This document shows positions 1 to 15,042 of a DNA stretch of 64,000 nt, one piece after another (position 1 is the stretch's first letter; each line of letters starts with the position of its first letter). The notes beneath the pieces were generated by a model. The model saw nothing but the letters and a program-made list of their open reading frames with translations, did not search any database and was not told where the DNA came from. The DNA comes from Siphonodentalium dalli. Its lineage: Eukaryota > Mollusca > Scaphopoda > Gadilida > Siphonodentaliidae. The position numbers were made by a program, and so were the translations under genes. The stretch is taken from positions 212,022,151-212,086,150 of the forward strand of contig CP136065.1 in NCBI GenBank assembly GCA_032622095.1, in the 5' to 3' direction.

Positions 1-427
1 CAAAAACGCCCAAATAAAGCTTCAACCGCCTAAAATATCTTCGGTCTGTCTCAATAACACCATACAAATATGGATATCATTGGAACCGGTTCATTGACCA
101 CATTGTGATGGTTACAGTTATGCCCTGTGCCAATGCATTCTCTTATTATATATGCGAGTCGACCATAGGTCGCCTCGCATATATAAGAGAATGCATTGGC
201 CTAAAAAAAATCTTTTTTTACCATTTTTTCTTACATTCTTTAACAATTTTAGAATTTTTTCTTACATTTTTTAACAATTTTTATAATATTTTTCTACATT
301 CTTTGACAATTTTATCATTATTAATATGTTAAGCCAATGCATTCTCTTATATATGCGAGGCGACCTATGGTCGACTCGCATATATAAGAGAATCCATTGG
401 CACAGGGCCGTTCTGTTGGGTAAAGGG
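1..427. mobile_element. piggyBac-like MITE with palindrome-pair module, left end off window
   Basis: The right end is TGTTGGGTAAAGGG followed by TTAA (428-431). Inside are two near-perfect hairpins, about 135-200 and 333-400, each of the CCAATGCATTCTC type and mutually inverted, separated by AT-rich DNA. It is the same family as 3426-3807, 29979-30361 and 55643-56054. No coding capacity is visible. Confidence 0.8.
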
Positions 428-481
428 TTAACATGGATTTCTTTAAATGGCAATCTCGGTTTGAAAAATTGAAGTGGGTCA

Positions 482-694
482 AAATTAAAAATCTACATCA
501 CTTGGAAGCTATTAAGATTCGATCACATACAAACAAGGCTATGGTCCAGTTAACTGGGAAGCTATCAAGGTTAGATTACGTAACGACAAGGCTATGGTCC
601 AGTAAGCTGGGAACCTATTAAGATTAGATTATGTACCAAGGAGGCTATGGTCCAGTAAGCTGGGAACCTATTAAAATTAGATTGCATACCAACA
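482..694. repeat. 53-bp minisatellite in USP7 intron
   Basis: The phrase GGCTATGGTCCAGT recurs at a 53-bp period (unit starts near 535, 588 and 641), with a decayed partial unit before. About 3.7 copies are present. From here to the exon at 1096 nothing else is recognised. Confidence 0.8.
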
Positions 695-1095
695 AAGCAA
701 AGCAGTTCTCACTAAATGTGCGCCCAACAACCACAGCGCCATATCCCCCAATAATACACACATACACTACATTCATTTCTTATACTTAAATAGCTTCTTG
801 ATGATTTATTCCCATCATAAAAAATCTGAGTGTATTCTTATTTATTTTCACAAAATCTGCAGAGTATTTGAGACTAGCCCACGCACCACATTAAGTCAGC
901 CCAATATATGATTTCCAAGCAATTAGCAACGCTAGTGTGATCGATATAAATAACTAGCAATTCCGGTGAACTTTGAAAAGCACTCCCAATTATTCTCTGA
1001 CCGCTTTTAGTAATTAGGTCAGGGTAGGTCAACAATTTGTGACGACAACAGTTAATGCTCATGAATGCTCAAACTTTTGTCTGTTTTTTTTTCAG

Positions 1096-4475
<3,380 letters not shown>

Positions 4476-4860
4476 CCGTCATGGGGTAATGTGGCTTGAA
4501 TGTCATGCAAGACTAAATGTCTCATCTCGAGATAATCACAGACTGAGAAGCAATTCTGTATGAGAGCTCTCACAGTGATCGGTTCTCTATTGTATGGGAC
4601 CTGGGCCAGTCATGTCCAAATATGTGTTATATAGACCAGGTTTCCGGCATCTTTGCCTATTAGGAACATAAGTTGAGATTGATGCTGCCACAGACAAAAT
4701 TTTATTCTTCGCCTCTCCTATAGCACATGTTAATGAAATAGATACACTCGTTCTCCAGGTTCTACAATGGTACTGATGGACATATATGCATCAAGATTGT
4801 CGATTTCATCACACTGTATCAATTTCCATGATACAATTCAGTATCAAATGCATTGTTTAA

Positions 4861-5101
4861 CCCTTTCTATACTAAATGAATTCTCCCATTCCGTTATAAA
4901 AGTATACATTGGAATGGTCTATTATTCATGTGGCGGGTATGTTAAGCATATATGAGCAGCCGACAGCCAGATGAAATGATAATAGAAGTCCAGAAGAATT
5001 CATATTCCTTGTAGGGATATGTTTTGATAATAAGTTTTCTTGTTTGTATAGGTCGTTTGTTCATCTTATTATCTGAACATTTCCTGAGGGATAAAGTTAT
5101 T
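4861..5101. mobile_element. piggyBac-like MITE, CCCTTTCTATACT family
   Basis: It begins TTAA then CCCTTTCTATACTAAATG and contains the family marks ACATTGGAATGGTCTATTATTC and TTATCTGAACATTTCC. The right end is decayed. Relatives lie at 8540-9270, 12885-13390, 25597-25850 and 53657-53911, with fragments near 16691, 30830, 41420, 56270 and 58260. Confidence 0.6.
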
Positions 5102-5297
5102 AAGAATACAAATTATATCATAATGTAATGTGGTTGGGAAAATTATGTAATCTATCTAGAGAATTGTCCCTACCTTGTTGTGCGTGTATGAGGGGAGTTG
5201 TAGCTCCCAGTAATATGCATCATAATCGTTGTTATATTATATACATACATATACTCATTGGGAGTAATTTCCGAAAATATCTTAAATTCTAATTTAA

Positions 5298-5303
5298 AAT
5301 AAA
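5298..5303 (+). terminator. Possible USP7 poly(A) signal
   Basis: AATAAA lies about 820 bp after the USP7 stop codon. The intervening 3' UTR would include the CCCTTTCTATACT MITE at 4861-5101. Other signals may be used; this is position-based only. Confidence 0.3.
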
Positions 5304-5945
5304 ACCTTCTTTCATATGCCTAGCAGACATCCTCCCCTTTCTTTTGACATCCCTACATTTATGTATACCAGCTTATGTGGGGAAATTATATGATGGATAG
5401 GTTGTAAGCCATTATTTCTTTCACTATACTTATGTTGACAAACGGAAGGCTCCATTCTGACTTGTCTTTTGTCATTCCGGTGGGCTAGGTGTAATTTTTG
5501 TTGACCCAGACCGATGTTTCACCTTGTCCGACAACCACTTACCTGTATTGGTTAACCTATAGAACTACTTGTCAATGAGGATCTATTAAAGAAAGGGTTA
5601 ATTTGAAAATTGAGCAAACAAGGCTTTACTTAGATCAATGGATACCAAAGATATTTTATACAGTTGAACTTGGCAAAATGTACCCTTTATTCTTCTATTA
5701 ACATCGTAGATAATTTGTGCAAACTGATATATACAAACTAGATTGCACCCGTTCCCTAGGTCTGGGTCAAACTGCAAACATCGCCCCCTCCATAGGAACT
5801 CTATAGACACTGCCACAGAACTGGTACTAATCCATGTAAGTGGAGGTTTGGTTTTCTTTGACCAGTAAAAGAATTATTGCCAGAATGCGATGGAAATATA
5901 TTAACCGCATGCCTGTTAACTCACGTCCTATTTAAAATTATTTAG

Positions 5946-6051
5946 TGAGAGCTTTCCGATGAATGGCAACAAGCCATATTTCCGACTAAATCATGAAAAA
6001 TTACCCATAATTCTGCTGTGGTTAAGGAGTCGATTGTTTAGGGCATTACTG
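5946..6051. mobile_element. Half copy of mariner-like CAGTAATGCCC MITE
   Basis: It runs from the hairpin centre (GAGAGCTTTCCGATGAATGG) to the terminal GGGCATTACTG followed by TA. The left half is missing. Sequence from 5140 to 5940 holds no recognised gene or repeat. Confidence 0.65.
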
Positions 6052-6140
6052 TAGTAAAGAAAGGGTTAAAGTGATATATTTTGTGACAAAAGTTGTTCAT
6101 ATCAGGGTGAAGAAAAGCTTAAAGCATATTATCTTCTTAA

Positions 6141-6348
6141 CCCTTTCAGTGCCAAGTCTGATTTTTGGTATCGACCCATATTTCCTTGATCATTTTTTAA
6201 ATTTATTGATTATAATAATGTGATACATTGATGGAAAGAGCTCTTAGAGCTCTTTCCATCAATGTATCACATTATTACAATCAATAAATTTGAAAAATGA
6301 TCAAGGAAATATGGGTTGATACAAAAATCAGACTTGGCACTGAAAGGG
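6141..6348. mobile_element. piggyBac-like MITE, CCCTTTCAGTGCCAAG family, long hairpin
   Basis: TTAA flanks (6137-6140, 6349-6352) surround an almost perfect inverted repeat of about 100 bp per arm centred on AGAGCTCTTAGAGCTCT. The sister copy at 13981-14183 is nested in another MITE. Confidence 0.9.
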
Positions 6349-6591
6349 TTAAATGGCCATCCATCTACTATTGTTACAGCATCAACATATTTACTCCAAG
6401 TCTTGTATTAGATGATTGTATGTTGTAAAATATTATTTATCTAGTGTCGAAACTATAGAAATAATAACATCAGCTTCTTTTACACACGTACATTTGAATG
6501 TTCTTTTCATTAGTATCATAGTCACAGCTTCAATATGTGACATTGCGATATATAATGCTGCTTCAATTCCAAGCCTGATTATAAACATTAA

Positions 6592-6847
6592 CCCATTCAT
6601 GACTGGAGCTTCCTGAAATTTTACGAAAACCCTGTGCATTGCATTTTCTTATATATATGTGAACCTCCCATAGGGTGCCTCACATATATAACAGAATGCA
6701 TTGGCCTAACAATATTTACCTTGACCTTTTAAGCCAATGCATTCTCTTATATATGCGGGACTCCATATGTGAGACTCGCATATATAAGAGAATGCACTGG
6801 GACAGGATCTTAAATACTGCACCAGCGCAGCTCTCGTCATGAAAGGG
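6592..6847. mobile_element. piggyBac-like MITE, CATGAC family, with diverged palindrome pair
   Basis: It begins after TTAA (6588-6591) with CCCATTCATGACTGGAGC and ends CTCTCGTCATGAAAGGG; the right TTAA has decayed to TTGT. Inside are two diverged hairpins whose outer edges read CCTGTGCATTGC and CACTGGGACAGG. Sister copy at 62032-62290. Confidence 0.78.
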
Positions 6848-7189
6848 TTGTCAAAGATGTTGCCCTGGAAAAAAATTTGCACTTGTCTAAGCAGATTTAG
6901 CTATATGATGAAAGGATGACATATATTCTGCATCAAAGTCTTATTATTTTTAATGCAAAAACAAGGAACAATTTCTCCCGGACCAACTTCCTGAAAATTA
7001 ATTTGTTGGTGTTAATAACAGGTCTGATGTTTTGCCAGTATTATCATGCCATGACAGTGACCTATGGTATTAAATTTTTCTATGTCTCAGTCTTTACAAA
7101 CTTTTTGACAAATAAGCTGCAACCAGTACGCATTTGACTGCTACGCTTCTACTGTTAATATAAAAACATATATAAATTGACAAATTTAT

Positions 7190-7520
7190 CCTTAAAGTGA
7201 TGTGAAACACTCCGACAGGGTGATCACATAGAAATTGAGAATAATCTTTCTCAAAGTAGTTATTTGTTATGTATATTAATCCAAATTGACGATATACATA
7301 GTCATTCTTATATATTAATTAAATGCAATGACTCGAGATGGCGAAATCATTTGTTGCGTCCCGAATCGAGATGTAAATATTTACAATTGGACGTAGTTCA
7401 GACGATGTTTTCTTTGAAATTTTCGGCGATGTTAGTAAAATGCTACATTCCCCAAGTTGGCATAGCGCCTGAGTACTAACTTTTCAATTTCACCTGCCCA
7501 AAGAAGTCCATAATATGTCT
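7190..7520. repeat. Dispersed repeat (GTGATGTGAAACACTCC family)
   Basis: The block GTGATGTGAAACACTCCG through TCCATAATATGTCTTTAA recurs at 28968-29800 (interrupted) and, inverted, near 31450-31680. It shares CCCGAATCGAGATGTAAAT. Class unknown. From 7520 to 8530 only AT-rich DNA is seen, apart from a weak exon-like stretch at about 7830-7873. Confidence 0.6.
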
Positions 7521-8539
7521 TTAATTGATTGTTATTTTTGTAGTTTAATTTTCCATTAATTACACAAATGCTATTTAGACCTAACCAACCATAATTGTGT
7601 TGGTCATTTTGACCTAAACCATTCAGAATGTTATAACCAGGTTTGTTCAATTCACCTGAAGCATCGCCAGGAATTTAGATGTATTCATTTCGATCTGTTT
7701 CCACCATCTTTATTTGGGGCATTACGTTTTTTGATCATTGTTGTGTGTTAAAAATATATTGTTTTCATAAATCGACTCTGTACTCCTCTCCAATCACCAC
7801 ACATTTAAACATTTTAATACACAGGCAAAAATGAATAGTGCAAGCCTAAATTTGAAAGTGGGTTCTGTGTTTGTGAGAATGTAAAAGAATTACTGCTGAA
7901 GCATCGCATCTTCCAGTGGAAATAAATGTCGTGCTATGAAAATCTATTAGCTATGAAGGTTAAAGGTCTCTCTTTTTGAACAACACATGAATTAAAACAG
8001 GAGAAACATCTGTTTTAATCAAATAAAAAGTCGTTAATGATGAAGTATCGATTCCCTGAACTGTCTGTATTGATTAAGAGTTTAAAATTATTATTCAACA
8101 GGAATAAAATATTACTATTTTAGAGCATTACAACATGTTATATTTAAAAATCTATCTTATTTTTTTTCAGTGAAATATATGTAACCTCAAATGTTTTCCT
8201 ATGTCTTGCGCAGTTTTGCGGAATATTAATGCAAACAGGTTTTCAAAAAGAGTTTCATAGATAATGTTGTTGGAAGTGTAACTTCGGGGAGATAGGGCAT
8301 CTTTTAAAAAGAGATTTCAATAGCAAAACAGGCACAGACCATGGCTTAACAGTTTACTGTTTTAAAAATAGTAACAATTGTTGTCCAACAGTCTTTGTGG
8401 GTGGATAAAGTTTAAATAAAAATAATTTTTTTGGCAATAGAAACTTTTGTTGATTGGCGTTTCTGATTCAAATCAGGTTCTATACATCTTCATCTAAATA
8501 AAACATTCAGGAAAGACAGATAGACTATATCTTTGATCC

Positions 8540-9270
8540 TTTCTTCACTAAATACTCATTGACGAGTACAAGTCTGAGTTTAGTGTGCCTGTCATTTGCA
8601 GAATGAGGTCCCCAGAGGGTGAATTTAGTGATGCTATCCTGCATAGTGGGTTAGCATCACCAAATTCACCCTCTGGAGACCTCATTCTGCATGGCCTCAT
8701 CTGCTATGGGAGATATAGACTCAGATTGAAGTTCCCAAATGGTGAATATTGTGATGTACACCTATTGGGAACCTTGATTATGTGTCGTCTGCCAATTTGG
8801 CGATATAGAGAAACTGAACTAATAAATAAATAGAATCTATGTGGAGAAGTTTCTATAGAAATTTTATAATAAAGAAATTTTCCAGAGAAGATCAGACCTG
8901 AGTAGAATGAGGTCCCCAGAGGGTGAATTTAGTGATGCTAGCTTGCTACTAAATTCGCCCTCTGGGGATCTTATTCTGCAAATGACAGGCGCACTAAACT
9001 CGGGCTTGGACGAGTAGTTCCCTCAGGACATTTTCAGATAATAAGTTCAACAAATGAGGCCGTTCGCTGAACTCATATATCTGAACATTTCCTAACAATG
9101 AAATTGGAATCATTCTGCACTTGTATAACCTGTTTGTCTGTCTGTCGTCGGCTTATATTTCCTGAAATGGTTGAATATCCTACCCTCTTCAAGATGAACA
9201 ATAGATAGACTATTCCAATGTATACCTTTACAACTGAATGGGAGAGTCCATTTATTAAATAAAGTGTTAA
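8540..9270. mobile_element. CCCTTTCTATACT-family MITE interrupted by a hAT-like MITE
   Basis: Family marks are split by the insertion at 8569-9008: CTAAATACTCATTGACGAGTA lies to the left, and GTTCCCTCAGGACATTTTC and TATTCCAATGTATACC lie to the right. Confidence 0.6.
8569..9008. mobile_element. hAT-like MITE (CAAGTCTGAGTTTAGTGTG ends), exact 8-bp duplication
   Basis: The ends CAAGTCTGAGTTTAGTGTGC and its inverse GCACTAAACTCGGGCTTG are flanked by GACGAGTA at 8561-8568 and 9009-9016. Two internal AGAATGAGGTCCCCAGAGGG hairpins are present. Non-coding. Confidence 0.88.
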
Positions 9271-9310
9271 CTCACCAAGATTAGCTGAGATGAATAGAAC
9301 ACATTATTGC

Positions 9311-9451
9311 CAAGCCTTGAAATAGGGTGTCTGTCATTTGCAGAATGAGGTCCCCAGAGGGTGAATGTAGTTATGCTACCCCGCATAGCGGGCTAGCATC
9401 ACCAAATTCACCCTCATGGAACCTCATTCTGCTGCCCTATTTCAAGGCTTG
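9311..9451. mobile_element. hAT-like MITE, minimal 141-bp hairpin, exact 8-bp duplication
   Basis: The ends CAAGCCTTGAAATAGGG and CCCTATTTCAAGGCTTG are flanked by ATTATTGC at 9303-9310 and 9452-9459. The element is essentially one hairpin and shows the minimal mobile form of the family. Confidence 0.92.
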
Positions 9452-9511
9452 ATTATTGCCTCAATCTCAGTAATTCTGATTCTCAAGCTTGTTATGCAGT
9501 GTTACATCAGG

Positions 9512-9996
9512 TCAGGCACATCCTCAATTCCACTATTTATCGTGGAATATGACCATAACATATTCATGTTTCCTGTATTTGCGTCAGGAATAGAAGATGG
9601 CACATACCAGTGCACAGCCAAATTTAACTCTTAACAATATGAACAGTCTTCTGACGAAATTCTTGTGCAATCTTTTAAGCCAGCTTTGTTATTCAATGCT
9701 ATTACTAATATATGCCTTTCTAAATGACAATAACAGGATGACTCAATCACTCCTTCATAACAAAATTTAAACTAATTGAATGTTAATTGAGTTGCTTATT
9801 GTGCACCATCATGATTATTCTGAATTAATCATTTTCCTGTACAAAATATATGTAAGATACCGAATTAGTGCGACACTGATTTTGAAGAATTTGAGTGAAA
9901 TATGATTTTGGATTATCCCTCTTTTATAAAATTCACAAAATGGTAAGTCATATACCACTATAATGGTGGAATTCAGGATGTGCCTGACCTTTTCAT
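9512..9996. mobile_element. MITE with GTCAGGCACATCCT ends
   Basis: The inverted ends are GGTCAGGCACATCCTCAATT and AATTCAGGATGTGCCTGACC. A second copy is at about 19980-20535. An open frame through its left end mimics an immunoglobulin motif (DGTYQC) but is transposon sequence. Confidence 0.7.
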
Positions 9997-10221
9997 CTGA
10001 CATATATCTTGTCTGCAGCTGATGGGGATTGATGAATTAAATCGCATCTTTCTTATTTGTCAGGATGTCACATCAATAATTTACTCAAGCATCTCATATC
10101 AATTGTATATATCGTTCATAAAATATATTTATAGTTTAGTGAAGTCTTTCCAAGAACTGGCTAGGAAATCTGAACATAAAAAAAAACATGTTTAGAGCCT
10201 GTAGACCCACATAAGTACCTG

Positions 10222-10340
10222 CAAGCCTTGAAATAGTGAGCCTGTCAGTTGCAGAATGAGGTTCCCAGAGGGTGAATTTAGTAATGCTATCCCGCACAGC
10301 AGGCTGGCATCAGCAAATTCATCCTCTGGCCTACACCACG
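10222..10340. mobile_element. Truncated hAT-like MITE
   Basis: The left end CAAGCCTTGAAATAGTG and one AGAATGAGGTTCCC hairpin are intact, but the copy breaks off after TCATCCTCTGG. From 10340 to 10843 nothing further is recognised. Confidence 0.7.
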
Positions 10341-10843
10341 ATACAGTGTGGTCACGGTACGCAGGCTTAAAAAAACAAATGTAGTGATTCTCCTTATATT
10401 TGTGGAAATTAACAAGATCCTCATGGATGTATTATTATCTTCAACTTTTGGTATGACGATCCGCTAATAAACCACATATCATAACTGCACGGTAACATAA
10501 CACAACAACAGTGACCGTCTCGATACTGCTGTGGATACCATATACTACCGGTAATACCGTGGTCATTACCCGGGTATCGCCCCATTATTCAAGTCAATTA
10601 CTTTGAGGATACAGTAGTGGTATCAATATTGAGTAGAAAAGTTGTATGTGTACCTATGACAATCAGAAATCATGATCCCTTACTTTATAACTAGACTAAA
10701 CAACCTTTTGAGAACAGTCTGGTTGACTCTTGGTATCTGTATCCTTATTAATGTTTGGAAAATTTTCTGACCTTTATGATGCTTATTTGGGTTCATTTGT
10801 TTATTTAAAAATTAGGTTTGTCAGTCTCAACCAATAGCGCAGT

Positions 10844-11289
10844 TTAAAGGCTCACTTAATTTTCGAACCCCCCAGATCACATTATATAAAATATATGCCA
10901 TATTATATACCATTTGAAAGAGGAAGCTCCAAAACATTGCCTTTTCAACTTATTTGATGTAATAAACTGTGAACATGTTTTTGTTGAGAAACCAACGTGC
11001 TCAAATTTCTGTTCAAGGTATATTATTTTAAATCGAAGGGGAATAACTCTTATTTATTTATACAGAGTTATTCCCCTTCCATTGAAAATAAACTATTTTG
11101 ATAAATGATTTTATGATTTCAGCTATTTTCTATTCCTCTATAGGCTCCTTCTGAGACACAGATGTTTCAAATAGTGATGAAATATTATTTTAATTTAATC
11201 ATATTTTATTGCATAGATTGTTATTGAAACCGAATATCAAGGCACTATAATAAAATGATCCGTGACTCGAAAATTAATTTGGCCTTTAA
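10844..11289. mobile_element. MITE with TTAAAGGCTCACTTA ends
   Basis: It ends in TTGGCCTTTAA. An internal hairpin is built on GAGTTATTCCCCTTCC. It preserves the uninterrupted CACTTAATTTTCGAACCCC that serves as the empty site for the insertion at 13981-14183. Confidence 0.75.
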
Positions 11290-11502
11290 CACATTTCCTT
11301 TTTGAAAATGTGTTTTCATTCACATTTGGGGGAAAAAGTATGAGTGGATAAGAGCTGTGAAAGGAAATAAGTATAAAGATTGTTCACTATGCAGACATGA
11401 GTTCAGTTCACCATTATGAACACTGTAAACTGATGTAGAGTGATGTGTTTATTGCAGGATACGATATAAAAACTCTTTACCCAGTCCACAAAAAGTGCTT
11501 AA

Positions 11503-11969
11503 TTCTTTCAGTGCCACGGGCCGATCTCATCAGCCCTAATTTCCTGTCTGTAGAGTGCCAGGGCTGATAAAATCGGTCCTAAAAAAAAAAAAAAAAAAAT
11601 GTTTTTGGTTGAATTTGTTTTGGATATGCTTAAGCATGCTATAGCGAATAACAAACTGGATAAAACCTTAGGGGCATGTTATAACTCAAAGCTATCACCA
11701 AGTATTCATAGTAATAATTTTGATGCCCATGAAAAACGTAACATTCCCTAGCACTAAACCTACAAAATAAGTCTGGCACTGAAAGTGTTAAAGAATATAA
11801 GAAAAAATTATTAAAATTGTAAAAAATAATAACAAATGAAGAAAAATTGTTAGGCCAATGCATTCTCTTATATATGCGAGGCGACCTATGGTCGACTCGC
11901 ATATATAAGAGAATGCATTGGCACAGGATATATGGGTTGATACAAAAATCGGACTTGGCACTGAAAGGG
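11503..11969. mobile_element. piggyBac-like MITE with one palindrome module
   Basis: TTAA flanks (11499-11502, 11970-11973) bound ends CTTTCAGTGCCA and TGGCACTGAAAGGG. One CCAATGCATTCTC hairpin (about 11855-11922) adjoins the right terminal segment through ATTGGCACAGGATAT. A long A-tract is at 11581-11600. Confidence 0.8.
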
Positions 11970-11974
11970 TTAAA

Positions 11975-12325
11975 AAGTGATTCCCAGGAAAGAGTACAAA
12001 CTCTGAAATGCATGTATTTTGAGTCTTGGAAAGACTTCTCTTTTATTGGACGTTGAAGTTGACTTTGGTCATCATTGCTATCAGGAGATAAATCATCTTT
12101 CGTTTGATATGCTGTATGATGAATGTTTGAGTGTGCACGGATGTGAACACCTTTATTAATTTTATAATTTAGAACACCATCATGGTTGCTATAAAAGTTT
12201 TTTGTTGGCCAGGAAGTGTCTATTGTTTCTTGTTCAGATTTAAGACCTTTATGTTTGTCAACAGTCAGGACCATCTCTATAGTCAAATGCTGAATAGGTG
12301 AGTAAGATACAGTTGACACACACAT
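11975..12325 (-). other. Unassigned open frame in unique sequence
   Basis: On the minus strand about 115 codons stay open across non-repetitive DNA, after an acceptor-like site (ctattcag near 12320). The peptide is hydrophilic (for example DKHKGLKSEQETIDTSW and DDLSPDSNDDQSQ) and resembles a disordered protein segment. The frame then runs by chance into the piggyBac-like MITE ending at 11969. No homologue is recognised, and no matching donor or neighbouring exon was found, so this may be a chance frame or a fossil exon. Confidence 0.2.
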
Positions 12326-12884
12326 TGTGATGATTTGGCACTCAAGAGAGTATCTTCACCCAACGTCAGGATCCATAGTTAATAACTGTTGTGTTCAGGT
12401 TTTAAAATTCCCCAAAATTTGAGTTGGTGAACCCTGTGCCCAAAATACGGAAATGCCCCCCAAAATAAATATTACCATTCACTTTTACTGAGTAATATCT
12501 TTTGAAAATGCAACAATCCCCCCCCCCCCCCCCCACACCACCATGGTCCATCCTGATGTGCCCAAATTTAAAGGCCTGCTTGTGTTAACCAATAACATGT
12601 CTAGAATGTTTGTTTCAAGTAAAATGTGTATGCTTTCCTCAATACAATTTGTTTTATGTTCAGATCTTTCCTTTCCAGAGATAACTGTCAGTATGGTTAA
12701 AGGAGTCTTCATCTAAACATCTAAGAAAGGTCAGGGCTATGTTTGACATAATGTAATGGGAGGATTTCTCCATTATAAGTAGACACATGAATTGGACATA
12801 AAACAATGGCAATATACATACATCTGCAAAAACACACCGACATCCCCATTAGTTTATTTATTTAGTGGTGTTTAGATGTTACGT

Positions 12885-13390
12885 CTGACTTAATCATTTC
12901 TATACTAAATGGATTCTCCCATTCTGTTATACAAGTGTGCATTGGAAGGGTCTATTATTCATTTGGAGGGGTGTTCCAGTACTAAAAGCTGATGACAGAC
13001 AGAAAAAAACCCAGATAATATAAGAGCAGAGTGATTCATATTCATAGATGCAAAATTTTCAGATAATAAGATCAACAAATGAGCTTATTATTTGAGCATT
13101 TCCAAAAGGAACTACTCATCAATGACAAGCCTGAGTTTAGTGTGCCTGTCATTTGCAGAATGAGGTCCCCAGAGGGTGAATTTAATGACACACTATCCCT
13201 CACAATAGAAAAAAAGAGAATCTATGTGCATAAGTTTATATAGAAATTTGATAATAAAGAAACTTTCCAGAAAAGATGAGGCCTAAGCAGAATGAGGTCC
13301 CCAGTGGGTGAATTCACCTTCTGGGGACCTCATTCTGCAAATGACAGGTACACTAAACTCAGACTTAATCCATGAGTATTTATTATAGAC
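12885..13390. mobile_element. CCCTTTCTATACT-family MITE interrupted by a hAT-like MITE
   Basis: The left part carries TTTCTATACTAAATGGATTC and GCATTGGAAGGGTCTATT. The right part resumes after the insertion at 13126-13367. Unique sequence from 12326 to 12880 holds a run of 18 C (12519-12536) and no supported gene. From 13390 to 13960 nothing is recognised. Confidence 0.6.
13126..13367. mobile_element. hAT-like MITE with 8-bp duplication
   Basis: It starts CAAGCCTGAGTTTAGTGTGC and ends ACTAAACTCAGACTTA. Flanks ATCAATGA (13118-13125) and ATCCATGA (13368-13375) match 7 of 8. Two shortened AATGAGGTCCCC hairpins lie inside. Confidence 0.82.
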
Positions 13391-13964
13391 AGGGCTAACT
13401 AATGATGTGATGTCTCCCTTCAAAATTACCTCTTTTTTTTTGGTGATTTGTATTGTAATCAATTGTCAGCCGTGAGTTTGTCCTGGTGAATTGAGAATGG
13501 AAAATGAGGTTGTGCATGAGAGCATATGAAATTCACTAATAAAGTGTATACTATTTCTATAGTGGTAAAATTTGTATAGAATCCTACATGTTGACATCAC
13601 ATATAAACTTATGTTCTTTTTTTCACATAAAAAGCTGGTTGTTTAGCCACTTGGTATAACCTTGATTATTCAGTATTTGAAGAGATTAGTCATGAATTTG
13701 TGTGAGCCTTTGCACTAGGGTCTTGCGAATTTCACAAATTTAATAATACAACAATTTTTTTTTTTAACTTAATGAAAATCGACCATCAGACTTAGACAAT
13801 CGCATATTTCATGATTTGTGACACACATTGCACATTAGAATGCTTACATTCATTTAAAAATAATTGTATTGCTGATTCTGTGACACTAATTAGGTCAGCA
13901 GGATTTGTCATGTTCGATTCTGGTTTTTTTTCTCCAAATAGTTGATACTTGCAGGACCCGACTT

Positions 13965-14633
13965 TTAAAGGCCCACTTAACCCTTTCAGTGCCAAGTCCG
14001 ATTTTTGTATCAACCCATATTTCCTTGATCATTTTTCAAATTTATTGATTATAATAATGTGATACATTGATGGAAAGAGCTCTTAGAGTTCCATCAATGT
14101 ATCACATTATTATAATCAATAAATTTGAAAAATGATCAAGGAAATATGGGTTGATACAAAAATCGGACTTGGCACTGAAAGGGTTAATTTTCGTATCCCC
14201 AGATCATTTTATATAAAATATATGCCATATTATTTACCATTTGAAAGAAGAAGCTCCAAAACATTGTATTCTCAACTTATTGTGAACATGTTGTTTTTGT
14301 TGAGATGTTGACATGTGTTCTTTGCTAACTTTTCATTATATTCAATGGAAGGGGAATAACTCTATATCTTAAGATAGAGTTATTCCCTTTCCATTGAAAA
14401 TTATTTTTAGTTTGAATTCTGTTGCATTCTGGGAGCCATAACAGGAGGAAATGTTTCTATGATTTCAACTGTTTTCTATTTCTATATGGGCACCCTCTGA
14501 GACACAGACGTCCCAAATGGTGATGATTTATAGTATTTTAATCATATTTTATGACATAGATTGTTATTAAAACCGTATATCAAGGCACTATAAAAAAGAT
14601 AATCAGTGACTCAAAAATTAAATGGGCCTTTAA
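13965..14633. mobile_element. TTAAAGG-ended MITE hosting a piggyBac-like MITE
   Basis: The ends are TTAAAGGCCCACTTAA and AAATGGGCCTTTAA. The left arm is split at its TTAA by the element at 13981-14183 and resumes ATTTTCGTATCCCC. Confidence 0.82.
13981..14183. mobile_element. Nested piggyBac-like hairpin MITE, CCCTTTCAGTGCCAAG family
   Basis: TTAA at 13977-13980 and 14184-14187 flanks a 203-bp near-perfect hairpin. It is nearly identical to 6141-6348 and sits inside the TTAAAGG MITE. Confidence 0.92.
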
Positions 14634-15042
14634 TTCTCATAAAGATTTTATCCTTCCAATGGTGAAGATTGAATTATTCCTCCTTTTTTTCAACTGTAAA
14701 TTTGGAAGCTTTCAGGTAACACAACACTCTAGCTAGGCTCGATAATCCTTAATTCAGCTTGAATGCATTTCATGAAATAATTACAGCAATCTACACCTTT
14801 ATGTTCTAAGGGTGTAAACAACTGGATGTGGTTCAGTCATGTGAGCCTCTTGTTTTATTTGGTTTAAGGACTGAATTTTTGTTTGACATCAGTCTTATAA
14901 GATGAATTGTATTTTGTTGAGAATGTAATTGTATGTAAATGTTTATGGCAGAAAGTGACAGTCTAGTACTATGAGAAATGATGATTCCTCTTAGAAAATA
15001 AAACTGAAAAATTTTCTTGGTTGTTGTGTCATATCTTCATAG

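Noticed and set aside
105-332. Open frames reading through the palindromic MITEs (for example peptides with [21 protein letters not shown] on either strand)
   Set aside because: The same peptide appears wherever the CCAATGCATTCTC hairpin occurs and on both strands because the DNA is palindromic; it is not a protein family.
7822-7873. Possible first exon (MNSASLNLKVGSVF then GTGAGA)
   Set aside because: Only 14 codons, no following exon that fits, no support beyond a start codon and a donor-like site.
9416-9634. Frame ending in an immunoglobulin-like DGTYQC motif
   Set aside because: It spans a hAT-like MITE end and the left end of the GTCAGGCACATCC MITE; the motif is a coincidence.
10018-10194. 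59-codon frame after a CTGCAG acceptor-like site
   Set aside because: AT-rich codons (Ile, Tyr, Lys, Ser), no donor, no recognisable family, directly adjoining a MITE; likely chance.
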